Assembly (NCBI GenBank): GCA_039986595.1
Contig: JBDWQJ010000009.1
Span: forward strand, 1-64,000
Origin: Lentilitoribacter sp039986595
GTDB taxonomy: Bacteria; Pseudomonadota; Alphaproteobacteria; Rhizobiales; Rhizobiaceae
Length of the DNA: 64,000 nucleotides
Reading direction: 5' to 3'
Both the position numbers and the translations under genes were made by a program. The notes beneath the pieces were generated by a model. It was not told where the DNA came from, made no database searches, and saw nothing but the letters and a program-made list of their open reading frames with translations. How positions within the stretch are numbered: the first letter of the stretch is position 1; the number at the start of each line of letters is the position of its first letter. Shown one piece after another: positions 42,150 to 51,275 of the stretch.

Positions 42150-43096
42150 TGTTTATCAGAACACTCGCAATATTGGCGATGATGTGTTTGCCAGCAACGG
42201 CGGATGAGAATATCGCAGATCAATACCCCGGTTCGCTATTATATTCCAAACCTATTGAAGTCATTCCCCATGTGTGGTCAGCCATTGGCGCAACAGCACC
42301 ACCAACTTATGAAAATAGCGGGCACAACAATAATCTCAGCTTCATTATCACCGGCGATGGTGTCGTCGTGATCAACGGCGGTGCGGCCTATTCATTGGCA
42401 AAAGCTTTGCATGAAGAAATTCAGAAGATCACCGATCAAAGCGTGAAATATGTCATCAACGAAAATGGTCAGGGACACGCAGCACTAGGTAATTCCTATT
42501 GGGCTGAACTTGGCGTTCCTATCATCGCGCATGTCGATGCTAAGCATGAGCTGGAAGAGCGCGGGCATCAGATTCTTGAAAATATGAAACGCTATAATCG
42601 AGATAAATCAGAAGGCACTACGATCGCACTTCCAACTGACTTATTTGAAGATAAAAAGATAATTGAGCTTGGGGATTTCACAATTGAAATCTTACATCTC
42701 GGCCCTGCGCATAGCCCGGGTGATACGCAAGTTTGGCTTCCAAAACAGAACTTAGTTATTGCAGGAGACATGGCATTTCATGAACGACTATTGCCGATTT
42801 TTGACGACACTATGACCGCTGAATGGGTTGAAACTTGGGAAACTGAATTTGAAGCATTGAAGGCAACCTTTGTTATCCCTGGTCATGGCCATCCCACGAA
42901 TATGGATCAGGTGAGACGCTATACATATGATTATCTTGTTTATTTGCGCGGAAAGATCGGCGAACACCTTGAAGAAGGTGGCGATTTAGCCGATGCTTAT
43001 TACGTTGATCAATCGCCCTATGCGCATCTGCACACATTTAATGAGTTAGCAACACGCAATGCCGGGCGCGTATATGAACAAATGGAATTTGAATAA
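42146..43096 (+). CDS. soxH: SoxH-like metallo-beta-lactamase-fold protein with altered metal motif
   Basis: A 316-residue protein with a signal peptide (cleavage near PATA, about residue 19) and the length of SoxH. The usual HxHxDH motif is replaced by NENGQGHAALGN, keeping only the last histidine. The later LGPAHSPGD, IAGDMAF and IPGHGHP motifs are intact. One zinc site is therefore probably missing or changed. A role in periplasmic thiol or sulfur-compound hydrolysis is the family suggestion, and not shown here. Confidence 0.78.
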   Translation: MMFIRTLAILAMMCLPATADENIADQYPGSLLYSKPIEVIPHVWSAIGATAPPTYENSGHNNNLSFIITGDGVVVINGGAAYSLAKALHEEIQKITDQSVKYVINENGQGHAALGNSYWAELGVPIIAHVDAKHELEERGHQILENMKRYNRDKSEGTTIALPTDLFEDKKIIELGDFTIEILHLGPAHSPGDTQVWLPKQNLVIAGDMAFHERLLPIFDDTMTAEWVETWETEFEALKATFVIPGHGHPTNMDQVRRYTYDYLVYLRGKIGEHLEEGGDLADAYYVDQSPYAHLHTFNELATRNAGRVYEQMEFE

Positions 43097-43600
43097 TTGC
43101 AGGCTTTAGCACTTGACCGAAACTCTTCGAACTTCCGGTATCATATAACGTCTTTGGCGCTGCTGTTATCGCTCATTTTTTTGGCTCTGCCCGCACATTC
43201 AGACACCCCTTTAATGAGTGCCCCTGAGGCTTTTGAGAAACTATCCTCGAAAGATCTCGTCATACTTGATATTCGATCACGTGAAGAATGGCAGGATTCA
43301 GGCGTTGCGAAGGGCGCTTTACCAATATCCATGCATGAAAAGGATTTCTTACAGCGGTTTCAATCTATCTTGTTGGAATATGAACCTGAGAAAATCGCAC
43401 TTATTTGCGCAACCGGTGGTCGCTCAGCGGAAGTAACTTATTTCCTTGAACAAAATGGTTTGACCGGAGTTGCAGACATATCTGAAGGCATGTTTGGCAA
43501 TCGCAATGGTCCGGGCTGGTTAAAACATAATTTGCCTATTGTTTCCGCTAGCGAAGCGATGGCAAATTATGAAAGACTTCAAAGTACTTGGAACAAATAG
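43097..43600 (+). CDS. Exported rhodanese-domain protein
   Basis: A 167-residue protein. A hydrophobic leader at about residues 18-35 (ITSLALLLSLIFLALPAHS) precedes a single rhodanese domain with VILDIRSREEW and active-site loop CATGGRS carrying the nucleophilic cysteine. It should move sulfane sulfur in the periplasm. It starts with TTG immediately after the SoxH-like stop, so it is probably translationally coupled; the N terminus before the hydrophobic stretch is uncertain. Confidence 0.78.
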   Translation: MQALALDRNSSNFRYHITSLALLLSLIFLALPAHSDTPLMSAPEAFEKLSSKDLVILDIRSREEWQDSGVAKGALPISMHEKDFLQRFQSILLEYEPEKIALICATGGRSAEVTYFLEQNGLTGVADISEGMFGNRNGPGWLKHNLPIVSASEAMANYERLQSTWNK

Positions 43601-43646
43601 CTGAATGCTAGAAGTTAGACCTAAACTAACAATTTCGTTAAGTAAA

Positions 43647-43674
43647 ATCCCCGATTGATAAATCAATCGGGGAT
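43647..43674. terminator. Bidirectional terminator between rhodanese and soxF
   Basis: Perfect 13-base arms ATCCCCGATTGAT and its complement with a 2-base centre, in the convergent gap. The minus strand continues with TTTTA, giving a usable U-tract for soxF; the plus strand tract is weaker. Confidence 0.7.
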
Positions 43675-43682
43675 AATGTTAT

Positions 43683-44948
43683 TTAGCCAAACATATCAGC
43701 CGTGATACCTGAATACCACCCTTCACTCTCTTCATATGTTGCTTTGCGAACATCATCTGTCTCGCCAGTCTTGGAAATAAATCCATCGACTTTTGCAATT
43801 TTTTCCGCTGTTGCTTCATATGTTGCACCAACTTTAACACCGTTATCAGTGGTGATGAGCGACCAGCATGTGTTTGAGAATTTAGCTGGGAAGACTTTTG
43901 ACCCCGTCAAAGCCCCGCGAACGGCATTGGCACAAACTTTGGCCTGACTATTGGCTGAGAAGCCTGATTTAGGCATATCACCTTGTTGCGACGCATCCCC
44001 GAGCACATAGATATCACCGTCTGCTTTGGTTGACATATCTGCAGCATTAACAGGTGCCCAATTGCCCTCAGTTACACCAGCAAGTTCTGCGATACGTCCT
44101 GCTTTCATCGCTGGAATGACGTTACAAACATCAACCTTTGTCTCTTCACCATCAATCGTAACTGTCATAGCGTTTGGATCAACTGAGACATTGGCACCGC
44201 CAAATTCTTCACCAACCCAATCAATCATTCCATCATAATGGTCAGCCCAGCCCTCTTGGAAAAGTGCCATTTTTGAGAATTTTGGCTTTGGATCAGCAAC
44301 AATGATTTTAGCTGTTGGATTGTTATTCTTTAAATAATGAGCAACCATCGATACGCGTTCATATGGTCCAGGAGGACAACGATATGGATTTGGCGGAGCG
44401 ATCATTGCAAATGTGCCACCCGCTGGCATTGCCATGAGTTGAGCTTTCAATAGCTCTGACTGCGACCCTGCTTTATAGGCATGCGGCATGGCGTTTTGTG
44501 CACTTACATCCCAACCTTGGACTGCACCATCTACAAAATCGATGCCCGGCGACAAGATTAGTTTGTCATACGGAACGGAGCCGCCACCTGCAAGCGATAC
44601 GGTTTTTGCATCGCGATCAACACCAATGGCCCAATCATGAACCACATTAACACCACCTGCAGCAAGGCTTCCATAGGAATGACCAATGTCATCAATCTCT
44701 TTAAACCCACCCAGATATAGATTTGAGAAGAAACAGGTGTAGTACATACGAGACGGCTCAATGAGAGTGACATCAATTTCACCCTTGCTGTCTTTCGCGA
44801 TATATCTCGCCGCTGTTGCGCCACCTGCGCCCCCACCCACAACGACAACGCGCGGTTTTGAATGGCCACCGGCCAATACCATTGGCGAAGCTAAAGTGAC
44901 CGATGCGGCACCTGCAACTCCCAAAAATGTTCTTCTATTTAAAGCCAT
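43683..44948 (-). CDS. soxF: SoxF, flavocytochrome c sulfide dehydrogenase flavoprotein subunit
   Basis: A 421-residue FAD protein with Tat leader (LNRRTFLGVAGAASVTLAS). The dinucleotide-binding motif VVVVGGGAGGATAARYI is followed by redox cysteines in YYTCFFSN and NTCWS, and FAD contacts in DIYVLGDASQQGDMPKSGFSANSQAK. It is the FccB-type partner of the adjacent cytochrome SoxE and oxidises sulfide, or assists the Sox system by reactivation. It is the last gene of the soxBCDEF unit. Confidence 0.92.
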   Translation of the reverse strand: MALNRRTFLGVAGAASVTLASPMVLAGGHSKPRVVVVGGGAGGATAARYIAKDSKGEIDVTLIEPSRMYYTCFFSNLYLGGFKEIDDIGHSYGSLAAGGVNVVHDWAIGVDRDAKTVSLAGGGSVPYDKLILSPGIDFVDGAVQGWDVSAQNAMPHAYKAGSQSELLKAQLMAMPAGGTFAMIAPPNPYRCPPGPYERVSMVAHYLKNNNPTAKIIVADPKPKFSKMALFQEGWADHYDGMIDWVGEEFGGANVSVDPNAMTVTIDGEETKVDVCNVIPAMKAGRIAELAGVTEGNWAPVNAADMSTKADGDIYVLGDASQQGDMPKSGFSANSQAKVCANAVRGALTGSKVFPAKFSNTCWSLITTDNGVKVGATYEATAEKIAKVDGFISKTGETDDVRKATYEESEGWYSGITADMFG

Positions 44949-44959
44949 ATTTCCTCTCC

Positions 44960-45655
44960 CTAATTGTCTTCAGTTAAATCTTTAAAATACACTGCCAGCG
45001 CAGCGATTTCTTCATTCGACAAGCGTCCAGCAACCAGTTGCATAACAGGGTTTTCCCGTTGCTTTTCGCGATATGCATGCATCGCTGTGACAAACGCTTC
45101 AGTTTCCCAACCAACGATACCGGGTATGCCATCATTATCGCCGCTGGATTGATGGCATGTTGTGCATTCACTCGACAGATATTCCCCGTATTCAATATCA
45201 CCCTCTAGAGCGAGAATATCTTTTGATACGGTAAAACCTTCATCGACCTTTGCGGCCAACTCTCCTCCAGAAAAAGTCGCAAGATAAGCGATAAGATCAA
45301 TGCGATCTGCTTGATCCTTAAGACCACGAAAACTCATCTTTGTTTTCGGCAGGAAGCCTTTCGGGTTTTCAATAAAGGCATCCAACGCATCTAAATCCCA
45401 ATGCAATCCATCGCTGGCTGCTTTTTTCAAAGCCTTGGAATATTTAAAGTTTGCAACGCCGCCTGCTTTCGCGTTGATGATATTGTTCAGCGGTGGACCC
45501 ACACGTTTTTTCGCCTTCACACCAACCATGTGGCAGCTGGCACATTTTTTATAAACCTGCTTGCCCCGTTCAGGATCACCAAGTTCACTCGACATCACAG
45601 TTGTTGAAATCAGCGAGCTACTTATCAGCAATAGGAGAAATGAGAGCTTCTTCAT
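44960..45655 (-). CDS. soxE: SoxE, dihaem cytochrome c
   Basis: A 231-residue periplasmic cytochrome with a signal peptide and two haem motifs, CASCH near residue 38 and CTTCH near residue 166. Methionine ligands are likely in FLPKTKMSF for the first haem. It should accept electrons from SoxF. It begins 3 bases after soxD ends and is followed by soxF at 11 bases. Confidence 0.9.
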   Translation of the reverse strand: MKKLSFLLLLISSSLISTTVMSSELGDPERGKQVYKKCASCHMVGVKAKKRVGPPLNNIINAKAGGVANFKYSKALKKAASDGLHWDLDALDAFIENPKGFLPKTKMSFRGLKDQADRIDLIAYLATFSGGELAAKVDEGFTVSKDILALEGDIEYGEYLSSECTTCHQSSGDNDGIPGIVGWETEAFVTAMHAYREKQRENPVMQLVAGRLSNEEIAALAVYFKDLTEDN

Positions 45656-45658
45656 TTT

Positions 45659-46999
45659 CTACTGACCCGTCGACTTTAGATATTCAATGATCGCCGTCAG
45701 ATCCTCATCCTTTTTCAAACCTGAAAAACTCATCTTGGTTTTCTTCATGTAGGCTTTTGGTTTTTTCAAAAACTCTGAGAGATTTTGCTCATCCCAAACA
45801 CGCCCCTCTTCAGAGGCTGCTTTAAAGACATTGGAATATTTAAATCCATCAACAGTGCCAAAAGTCCGACCAACGATGCCATTCAAAATAGGACCTGAAC
45901 GGTTTTTCGCTTTGTCTCCCACCTGGTGACATGCAGCGCATTTTTTAAACACTTTCTTACCTGCGGCGACCAGCTCAGCAGAATTATCCGTGCCAGTGCC
46001 AGTCTCTTCGTTTGAAGTTGATGCGTTGCTTGCTTCTTCAGTTGCTGGCTCTTCGGCTTTGGGCGCTGCAACTGGGCTAAATGATGGTCCATCCTTAGTA
46101 AAACTAGGTATCCCATCAATCGTTGCATCATTCGGTATTGATTCAGAACCACCTTCGGGAGGTGTTTCGACAAGAAATACTGACCGCATGGTAACTTTAA
46201 CTTCGTTCTTACAATCGCTCATACATGGCTCTTGTTGCCATTTTGAGTATTCCACTTCAGAACGATCATCGATAACGAAACCATCTTTGTTATACATTTC
46301 AAACTCGCCGAAATTCTCATGCGAAAGAACGAAATCATCATCCACTAAATCATTGGAATATAAAATATAGGCAACGATTGCATATGTCTCATCAGGGGTA
46401 AGCGTACCAGCTGCACCAAACGGCATTGAGCGATTAATATAGTCCCATGCTGTTGATAAATGTGGCCAATATGAGCCAACCGTTTTAACCGGATCTTTAT
46501 CCGCTAATGTGTCAAACCCACCAGCAAGAACGGGCCAATTATCTACCCCTTCAGCAAAATCACCATGGCAAGCAGCACACTTTTCTGCAAAGACTTCTTC
46601 GCCCACAAACACATCGCCTGAACCTTCTGGCAAGCCTCGTCCACCTGGAAGAACATCAACATCCCATGCGCCAATCTCTTTGGGATGAGCACTACGGCCA
46701 ATTCCTAACGTGCCATCAAGCGATGGTGCAGCTTGGGTCAAACTACCACCTTTTTTTGCAAGCTCAGCATATACCGTTTCTATCTCTGTCAGCTTTACCT
46801 CAAGGCCTGAAGCGCGCTCCGCCTCACCTTTTGATTTTTCCACGGCTTCAGATGCTTGCTGTGTAACCTGTGCTAAACGCGTTTCCAGCGTATCGATCTT
46901 CTCTTCACCATAATTGCGTGACGAACTTGCCACAGCTAAACCAGCGATGAGCGCAATGCCGCCGAATGCAGGAATAGCAGTATTAAGAAACTTCGACAT
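45659..46999 (-). CDS. soxD: SoxD, dihaem cytochrome c of sulfane dehydrogenase
   Basis: A 446-residue cytochrome with CAACHGDF and CAACHQVG haem sites. An N-terminal hydrophobic anchor (TAIPAFGGIALIAGLAVA) is followed by a ~60-residue predicted coiled coil (KIDTLETRLAQVTQQASEAV...). The two haem domains are separated by an Ala/Glu/Ser/Thr-rich linker. As the electron-transfer subunit of SoxCD it takes electrons from the molybdenum centre of SoxC. The start overlaps soxC by 17 bases. The protein is longer than the 384-residue Paracoccus SoxD as I remember it. Confidence 0.9.
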   Translation of the reverse strand: MSKFLNTAIPAFGGIALIAGLAVASSSRNYGEEKIDTLETRLAQVTQQASEAVEKSKGEAERASGLEVKLTEIETVYAELAKKGGSLTQAAPSLDGTLGIGRSAHPKEIGAWDVDVLPGGRGLPEGSGDVFVGEEVFAEKCAACHGDFAEGVDNWPVLAGGFDTLADKDPVKTVGSYWPHLSTAWDYINRSMPFGAAGTLTPDETYAIVAYILYSNDLVDDDFVLSHENFGEFEMYNKDGFVIDDRSEVEYSKWQQEPCMSDCKNEVKVTMRSVFLVETPPEGGSESIPNDATIDGIPSFTKDGPSFSPVAAPKAEEPATEEASNASTSNEETGTGTDNSAELVAAGKKVFKKCAACHQVGDKAKNRSGPILNGIVGRTFGTVDGFKYSNVFKAASEEGRVWDEQNLSEFLKKPKAYMKKTKMSFSGLKKDEDLTAIIEYLKSTGQ

Positions 47000-48269
47000 T
47001 CTCGGCGATCCCTTCTGAGTTTACATACCAAGTTTGGATGCAGTTATTGTGATAGACGGAATTTTCGCCGCGCAGCTCGCGTAACTGATCTTTTGTGGGT
47101 TGAACATAACCGGTGTCATCCATAGCGCGCGCTTGTAAAAGCATTGGCGCACCATCCCAATTGGTGTCGAGATAAAACCTTGTCAGCGCTTTTGTGTCGC
47201 CTTGTTTACCCAAACGCGCTGTTTCCCACGTGATGCCACCATCTTTGGACACATCAACACGTGTGATTTGCCCATGCCCTGACCAAGCAAGGCCGGAGAT
47301 GACCATTTGACCGGGACCATGCTTTATTGGCATCTGTGGACTTGGTGATGTGATGACAGATTTTGCATCCATCACCCATGTCCACTTGCGCGCGCTTCCA
47401 TTTTCTAACACGTCGGTATATTTCGATGTTTCTTCGCGGCTTTCAACAGGTGCGTCAGAAACCTCAATGCGGCGCAACCATTTCACCCACATATTGCCTT
47501 CCCAACCCGGCACAACGAGGCGGACAGGATAACCATGTTCCATGCGCAATGCTTCGCCATTGGCTTTAAATGCGACCAAAACATCATCAAGAGCTTTTTC
47601 CATTGGGATTGAGCGCCCGTTTGATGATGCATCAGCCCCTTCTACATAGACCCATTTGTCGCTTGAAATATCCGCGCCAACTTCATTTAAAAGCGCACGT
47701 AAAGGAATGCCCGTATATTCCATATTATGGATCATACCATGGGTAAATTGTGCGCCGTTTAACTGAGCACCGGCCCATTCCATCCCGGTATTGGCTGCAC
47801 ACTCACAGAAATAAACATGATTTTCTCTTGGGAAGCGCTCTAAATCTTCATAGGTAAATATAAGCTCACGATCAACCAGTCCGTTGATCATCAAGCGGTA
47901 GTCTTCTTTGCGCAATTCAATAGCACCTGAATGGTGTCTTTCAAACGCGCAGCCTTGCGGAGTTATCGTTCCGTCTAGCGCGTGAATGGGTGTGAAGTTG
48001 ATAGAAGATATTGGATCAGCAGTCAGCCATTCCACATTGCGGCGAACCACATGGGATTCATAACTAATTGGCATACCGTAAGGTGTTTCATCCACACCAA
48101 CCCCTGTCGAGGATGCCCAGTCTTGTAATTCTGTAATTAAAGGATCAGGATCGCTTGCCTGCGCAGAACTTGCAACAACAGAACCTGCCATCATTGCTGC
48201 GCTACCCTTTAAGAAAGATCGACGTGATCGGATCTTGCTCTTTTCATCCATATTTTTGGGTTCCGTCAT
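46983..48269 (-). CDS. soxC: SoxC, molybdenum sulfane dehydrogenase
   Basis: A 428-residue sulfite-oxidase-family protein with Tat leader (IRSRRSFLKGSAAM). The molybdopterin-binding cysteine is in HVYFCECAANTGMEW, and HGYPVRLVVPGWEGNMWVKWLRRIEV is the conserved domain core. With SoxD it oxidises the outer sulfur atom bound to SoxY without releasing sulfur globules. It follows soxB by 4 bases. Confidence 0.94.
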   Translation of the reverse strand: MTEPKNMDEKSKIRSRRSFLKGSAAMMAGSVVASSAQASDPDPLITELQDWASSTGVGVDETPYGMPISYESHVVRRNVEWLTADPISSINFTPIHALDGTITPQGCAFERHHSGAIELRKEDYRLMINGLVDRELIFTYEDLERFPRENHVYFCECAANTGMEWAGAQLNGAQFTHGMIHNMEYTGIPLRALLNEVGADISSDKWVYVEGADASSNGRSIPMEKALDDVLVAFKANGEALRMEHGYPVRLVVPGWEGNMWVKWLRRIEVSDAPVESREETSKYTDVLENGSARKWTWVMDAKSVITSPSPQMPIKHGPGQMVISGLAWSGHGQITRVDVSKDGGITWETARLGKQGDTKALTRFYLDTNWDGAPMLLQARAMDDTGYVQPTKDQLRELRGENSVYHNNCIQTWYVNSEGIAENVEVS

Positions 48270-48273
48270 TATC

Positions 48274-49971
48274 TTATATGCCCTTAATTGTGACGCTATT
48301 ATTGGGCTCCACTTTTATGGTGCCCTGTTTGCGAATATGACTTTCAACAACATCCCAAATCTGCGGACCTTCGGTGTCTTCGTTCACCGAAGCCCAGCCT
48401 GCGACCACATAGGAATTGCTAGACTCAATCGCTTCGCCCGTTTTTAAAAGTGTGAGATTTGAGATGCGGCTACCCTGCGGCTTGCTCACATCAATGCGGT
48501 AACCAAGACCACCAGTGCGGACCATATCACCGCCTTGTTGATAGTAAGGATCAGGATTGAAAATGTTATCTGCAACATCTTCTAAAACGATTTTGAGGAA
48601 TTCCCCAGTCATTTCTGTTCTATAGGCTTCACCGTAGCTCATGGATGTCACATTAAAGAGGTCTTCACGCGTGATATCCTGCCCTGGAATAACTGATGGA
48701 CCCCAACGAACACCCGGGCTCAGCGCAATTTCAGCATCACGTTCTGAGATCAGCGCATCACAGATCACATCGTCCCATGTGCCATTGAAATTGCCGCGGC
48801 GATAAAGCAGACTTTCGGTTTTACCGATTACTTCATTCAATTCGGATTCATAAGGTGCGCGTTGCTTGTCAATAAGTGCTGATACGTCAGCATCGGGTTC
48901 AATAATGTCTGAGAAAATTGGAATAAGCTTATGGCGATAGCCTTTCATCGCACCATCACGGATATCTAAATCAACGCGAGATACAAATTTACCGTTAGAA
49001 CCAGATGGAATGATAATTGTGCTTCCCGCAAGAACGGGTTCTGGCAGCGCATCATGAGTATGGCCGGACAAAATAACATCAATACCAGTGACAACGGTTG
49101 CCATTTTCTTATCAACATCAAAACCATTATGGGATAAAACAACCACACATTCAGCACCCTCTGAACGAACTTGATCGACCATGGCCTGCATGTTCTCATC
49201 ACGAATACCAAATGAATATTCGGGGAACATCCAGCCTGGATTTGCAATTGGCATATATGGAAACGCCTGTCCGATGACTGCGATCTTTGTGCCACCGCGC
49301 TCAAACATTTTATATGGAGGGAACAACTCCGACGGCTCATCCCATTCAGCATCAAAAATGTTTTGCCCAAGCGCTGCAAATGGCAGATTTTCAACGATCT
49401 CTTGTACGCGCTCCGATCCTAACGTAAACTCCCAATGAAATGTCATCGCATCAGGATTAAGCGCGTTCATGACATTGACCATATCTTGGCCGCTCGTTTT
49501 GTGGCATGTGTAAGAACCATGCCAGGTGTCACCACCATCTAACAAAATTGCATCCGGACGATCTGCCCTAATGGCCTTTATAACCGTTGCCACGCGATCA
49601 AGGCCACCTACCCGACCATAACCTTGAGCCAATGAAGCGAAATCACCAGAGCTTAACGCATAGTGGCTGTAGCTGCCATCATCTATGCCATAAAGCTTAC
49701 GAAACGAGGTGCCTGTGACATGAGGAACAGCACCCTTGTTGCCACCCACACCAATGTTCACTGAAGGCTCGCGGAAGTAGATAGGTTTTAACTGACCATG
49801 AATATCTGTGATGTGAATAAGCGAAACGTTTCCGAATGTATCGAAATCAAGCAGTTGATCCTGCGTCAGCGATTGTTGCGCTGCAAGTTTTGCCCAGTTT
49901 CCAAAACCCGACGTTCCAACCAGCGCCGATGCTGCCATGCTGACCTGTAAGAAATCACGTCTCGATATCAT
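48274..49971 (-). CDS. soxB: SoxB, dimanganese sulfohydrolase
   Basis: A 565-residue enzyme with Tat leader (MISRRDFLQVSMAA). Metal-binding motifs ITDIHGQ, LLDGGDTWHGS, VVLSHNGFD and LSGHTHD are all present. It hydrolyses the terminal sulfonate from thiosulfate-loaded SoxY. It is the first gene of a soxBCDEF unit; between it and soxA lie a terminator and an ATATTCAAATATT-type operator. Confidence 0.95.
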   Translation of the reverse strand: MISRRDFLQVSMAASALVGTSGFGNWAKLAAQQSLTQDQLLDFDTFGNVSLIHITDIHGQLKPIYFREPSVNIGVGGNKGAVPHVTGTSFRKLYGIDDGSYSHYALSSGDFASLAQGYGRVGGLDRVATVIKAIRADRPDAILLDGGDTWHGSYTCHKTSGQDMVNVMNALNPDAMTFHWEFTLGSERVQEIVENLPFAALGQNIFDAEWDEPSELFPPYKMFERGGTKIAVIGQAFPYMPIANPGWMFPEYSFGIRDENMQAMVDQVRSEGAECVVVLSHNGFDVDKKMATVVTGIDVILSGHTHDALPEPVLAGSTIIIPSGSNGKFVSRVDLDIRDGAMKGYRHKLIPIFSDIIEPDADVSALIDKQRAPYESELNEVIGKTESLLYRRGNFNGTWDDVICDALISERDAEIALSPGVRWGPSVIPGQDITREDLFNVTSMSYGEAYRTEMTGEFLKIVLEDVADNIFNPDPYYQQGGDMVRTGGLGYRIDVSKPQGSRISNLTLLKTGEAIESSNSYVVAGWASVNEDTEGPQIWDVVESHIRKQGTIKVEPNNSVTIKGI

Positions 49972-49989
49972 AAACTTACCTTACCTAAA

Positions 49990-50018
49990 ACATATTAGAA
50001 TATTTGAATATATTATGT
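49990..50018 (-). promoter_or_regulatory. Candidate SoxR operator upstream of soxB
   Basis: On the minus strand ATATATTCAAATATT runs into CTAATATG. The 23-base core (49991-50013) matches the site before soxV at 20 of 23 positions, including the first 15 without mismatch. It starts 20 bases upstream of the soxB ATG. Confidence 0.65.
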
Positions 50019-50025
50019 ACAAAAA

Positions 50026-50048
50026 TACCCCGCATTTAATGCGAGGTA
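50026..50048 (-). terminator. Terminator after soxA
   Basis: Arms TACCCCGCAT and ATGCGAGGTA (one G-U pair) with a 3-base loop, followed by TTTTT on the minus strand. It sits 11 bases beyond the soxA stop. Confidence 0.65.
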
Positions 50049-50059
50049 CGAAATTTTGT

Positions 50060-50890
50060 CTAGTTACGAACTGACGGTGTTTCAACAGCCAAGCCTTCAC
50101 CGCGAGATGCAATGTAAAGCTCAAGTGCTTTGAATTCCTTGCCACCTTCTTTAAATGGCGTTGCACGAATGTTGCTCATGCAGCCTTTAAAGCGATTGTG
50201 GATTGAATTCAGCTTAGCATTTTTTAAACGGTAAGCTGGAAAGCCATTGATTTGACCTTGAGAAAGGTGATCGGCACGGATCATCACGCCATAATTATCC
50301 TCATGGCAATTTGAACATGACATATCGAGCTGGCCGACACGGGTGTAATAGAGCTCTTTGCCCGCTTCCCAAAACGGAGCTGCATCGCCGTCGATTTTAA
50401 CATTCATTGGCATGCCGCGCGACTGAAGACCAATCAAACCTGTTACAGCTGTCATGTTTGTAGATGACCATTTCCAAGCCTCAGCGCCCATGCGCTCAGT
50501 TCGGCAGTCGTTGACGAGGTTTTCCATCGAAACCAATTGCCCATCTTCAACACGTGGTAGCTGTGTGCGTAACCCAGCAAAATCCTCAACATCTTCATGG
50601 CAAGATTGGCAAGACTTGCCTTCAGAACCATCAACTTTGGCAAAAAGATCGATACCTTGATCAACAAACACCATGCCTGGATTATCAAAGTCATCTAGTT
50701 GAAGCGCTTGCGTTTCCCCCGAGCGAAAGTGCCAACCTGAATAAAGCGTATCTACATTTTCCATATGTGAAGGAGCTGCAGTGGTACTTACAAATAACTC
50801 TCCCTCAACATTGAGCTGGTTGCTGTCTTGAGCATATGCGCTGCCAGCAAACACTAACGCTGATACAAATGATATTAATTTGATTCCCAT
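50060..50890 (-). CDS. soxA: SoxA, dihaem L-cysteine S-thiosulfotransferase subunit
   Basis: A 276-residue cytochrome with signal peptide (cleavage after AYA, residue 20). Haem motifs CQSCH (94-98) and CSNCH (192-196) are present. Cys237 in FKGCMSN is the catalytic cysteine that ligates the active haem. With SoxX it attaches thiosulfate to the SoxY cysteine. The ATG is preceded by GGGAGGGG; the open frame begins five codons earlier inside that site. Last gene of the soxVWXYZA unit. Confidence 0.94.
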   Translation of the reverse strand: MGIKLISFVSALVFAGSAYAQDSNQLNVEGELFVSTTAAPSHMENVDTLYSGWHFRSGETQALQLDDFDNPGMVFVDQGIDLFAKVDGSEGKSCQSCHEDVEDFAGLRTQLPRVEDGQLVSMENLVNDCRTERMGAEAWKWSSTNMTAVTGLIGLQSRGMPMNVKIDGDAAPFWEAGKELYYTRVGQLDMSCSNCHEDNYGVMIRADHLSQGQINGFPAYRLKNAKLNSIHNRFKGCMSNIRATPFKEGGKEFKALELYIASRGEGLAVETPSVRN

Positions 50891-50924
50891 TTCTACCCCT
50901 CCCAATGGTAGTCACAAACTTGAT

Positions 50925-51254
50925 CTATGAAACAGTGATCTTCTTCTTTGTTTCATAGACATCCCCATCATCGTCATACCAAGTAAAGTGAAATTCGCCT
51001 GTCTCAGGTACAGTTGCATCAAACTGAAAATATGGGTTTGTTGAAATCGCCGGCTCAAGCGTCACATCGATGACGTTTTCGCCATTGAAGTCAGCGACAA
51101 ATCGATTGATAATTGAGCGCGGGATAACGTTGCCATCACCATCTTTGCGTTGGCCACTTTCCATTTTATGGCTGATCAAAGTCTTGATCGTAATGACATC
51201 ACCTGCTGACGCCTTTTTTGGCACTTTAACCCTTGGTTTTACACCAGAAGCCAT
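50925..51254 (-). CDS. soxZ: SoxZ, sulfur carrier complex subunit
   Basis: A 109-residue beta-sandwich protein of the SoxZ family, recognisable by SGVKPRVKVPKKASAGDVITIKTLISHKMESGQRKD and TGEFHFTWYDDDG. It has no leader and is exported with the Tat-dependent SoxY as a heterodimer. It lies between soxY and soxA with short gaps. Confidence 0.94.
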   Translation of the reverse strand: MASGVKPRVKVPKKASAGDVITIKTLISHKMESGQRKDGDGNVIPRSIINRFVADFNGENVIDVTLEPAISTNPYFQFDATVPETGEFHFTWYDDDGDVYETKKKITVS

Positions 51255-51275
51255 GAGTATTCTCCTATTCTTAAT

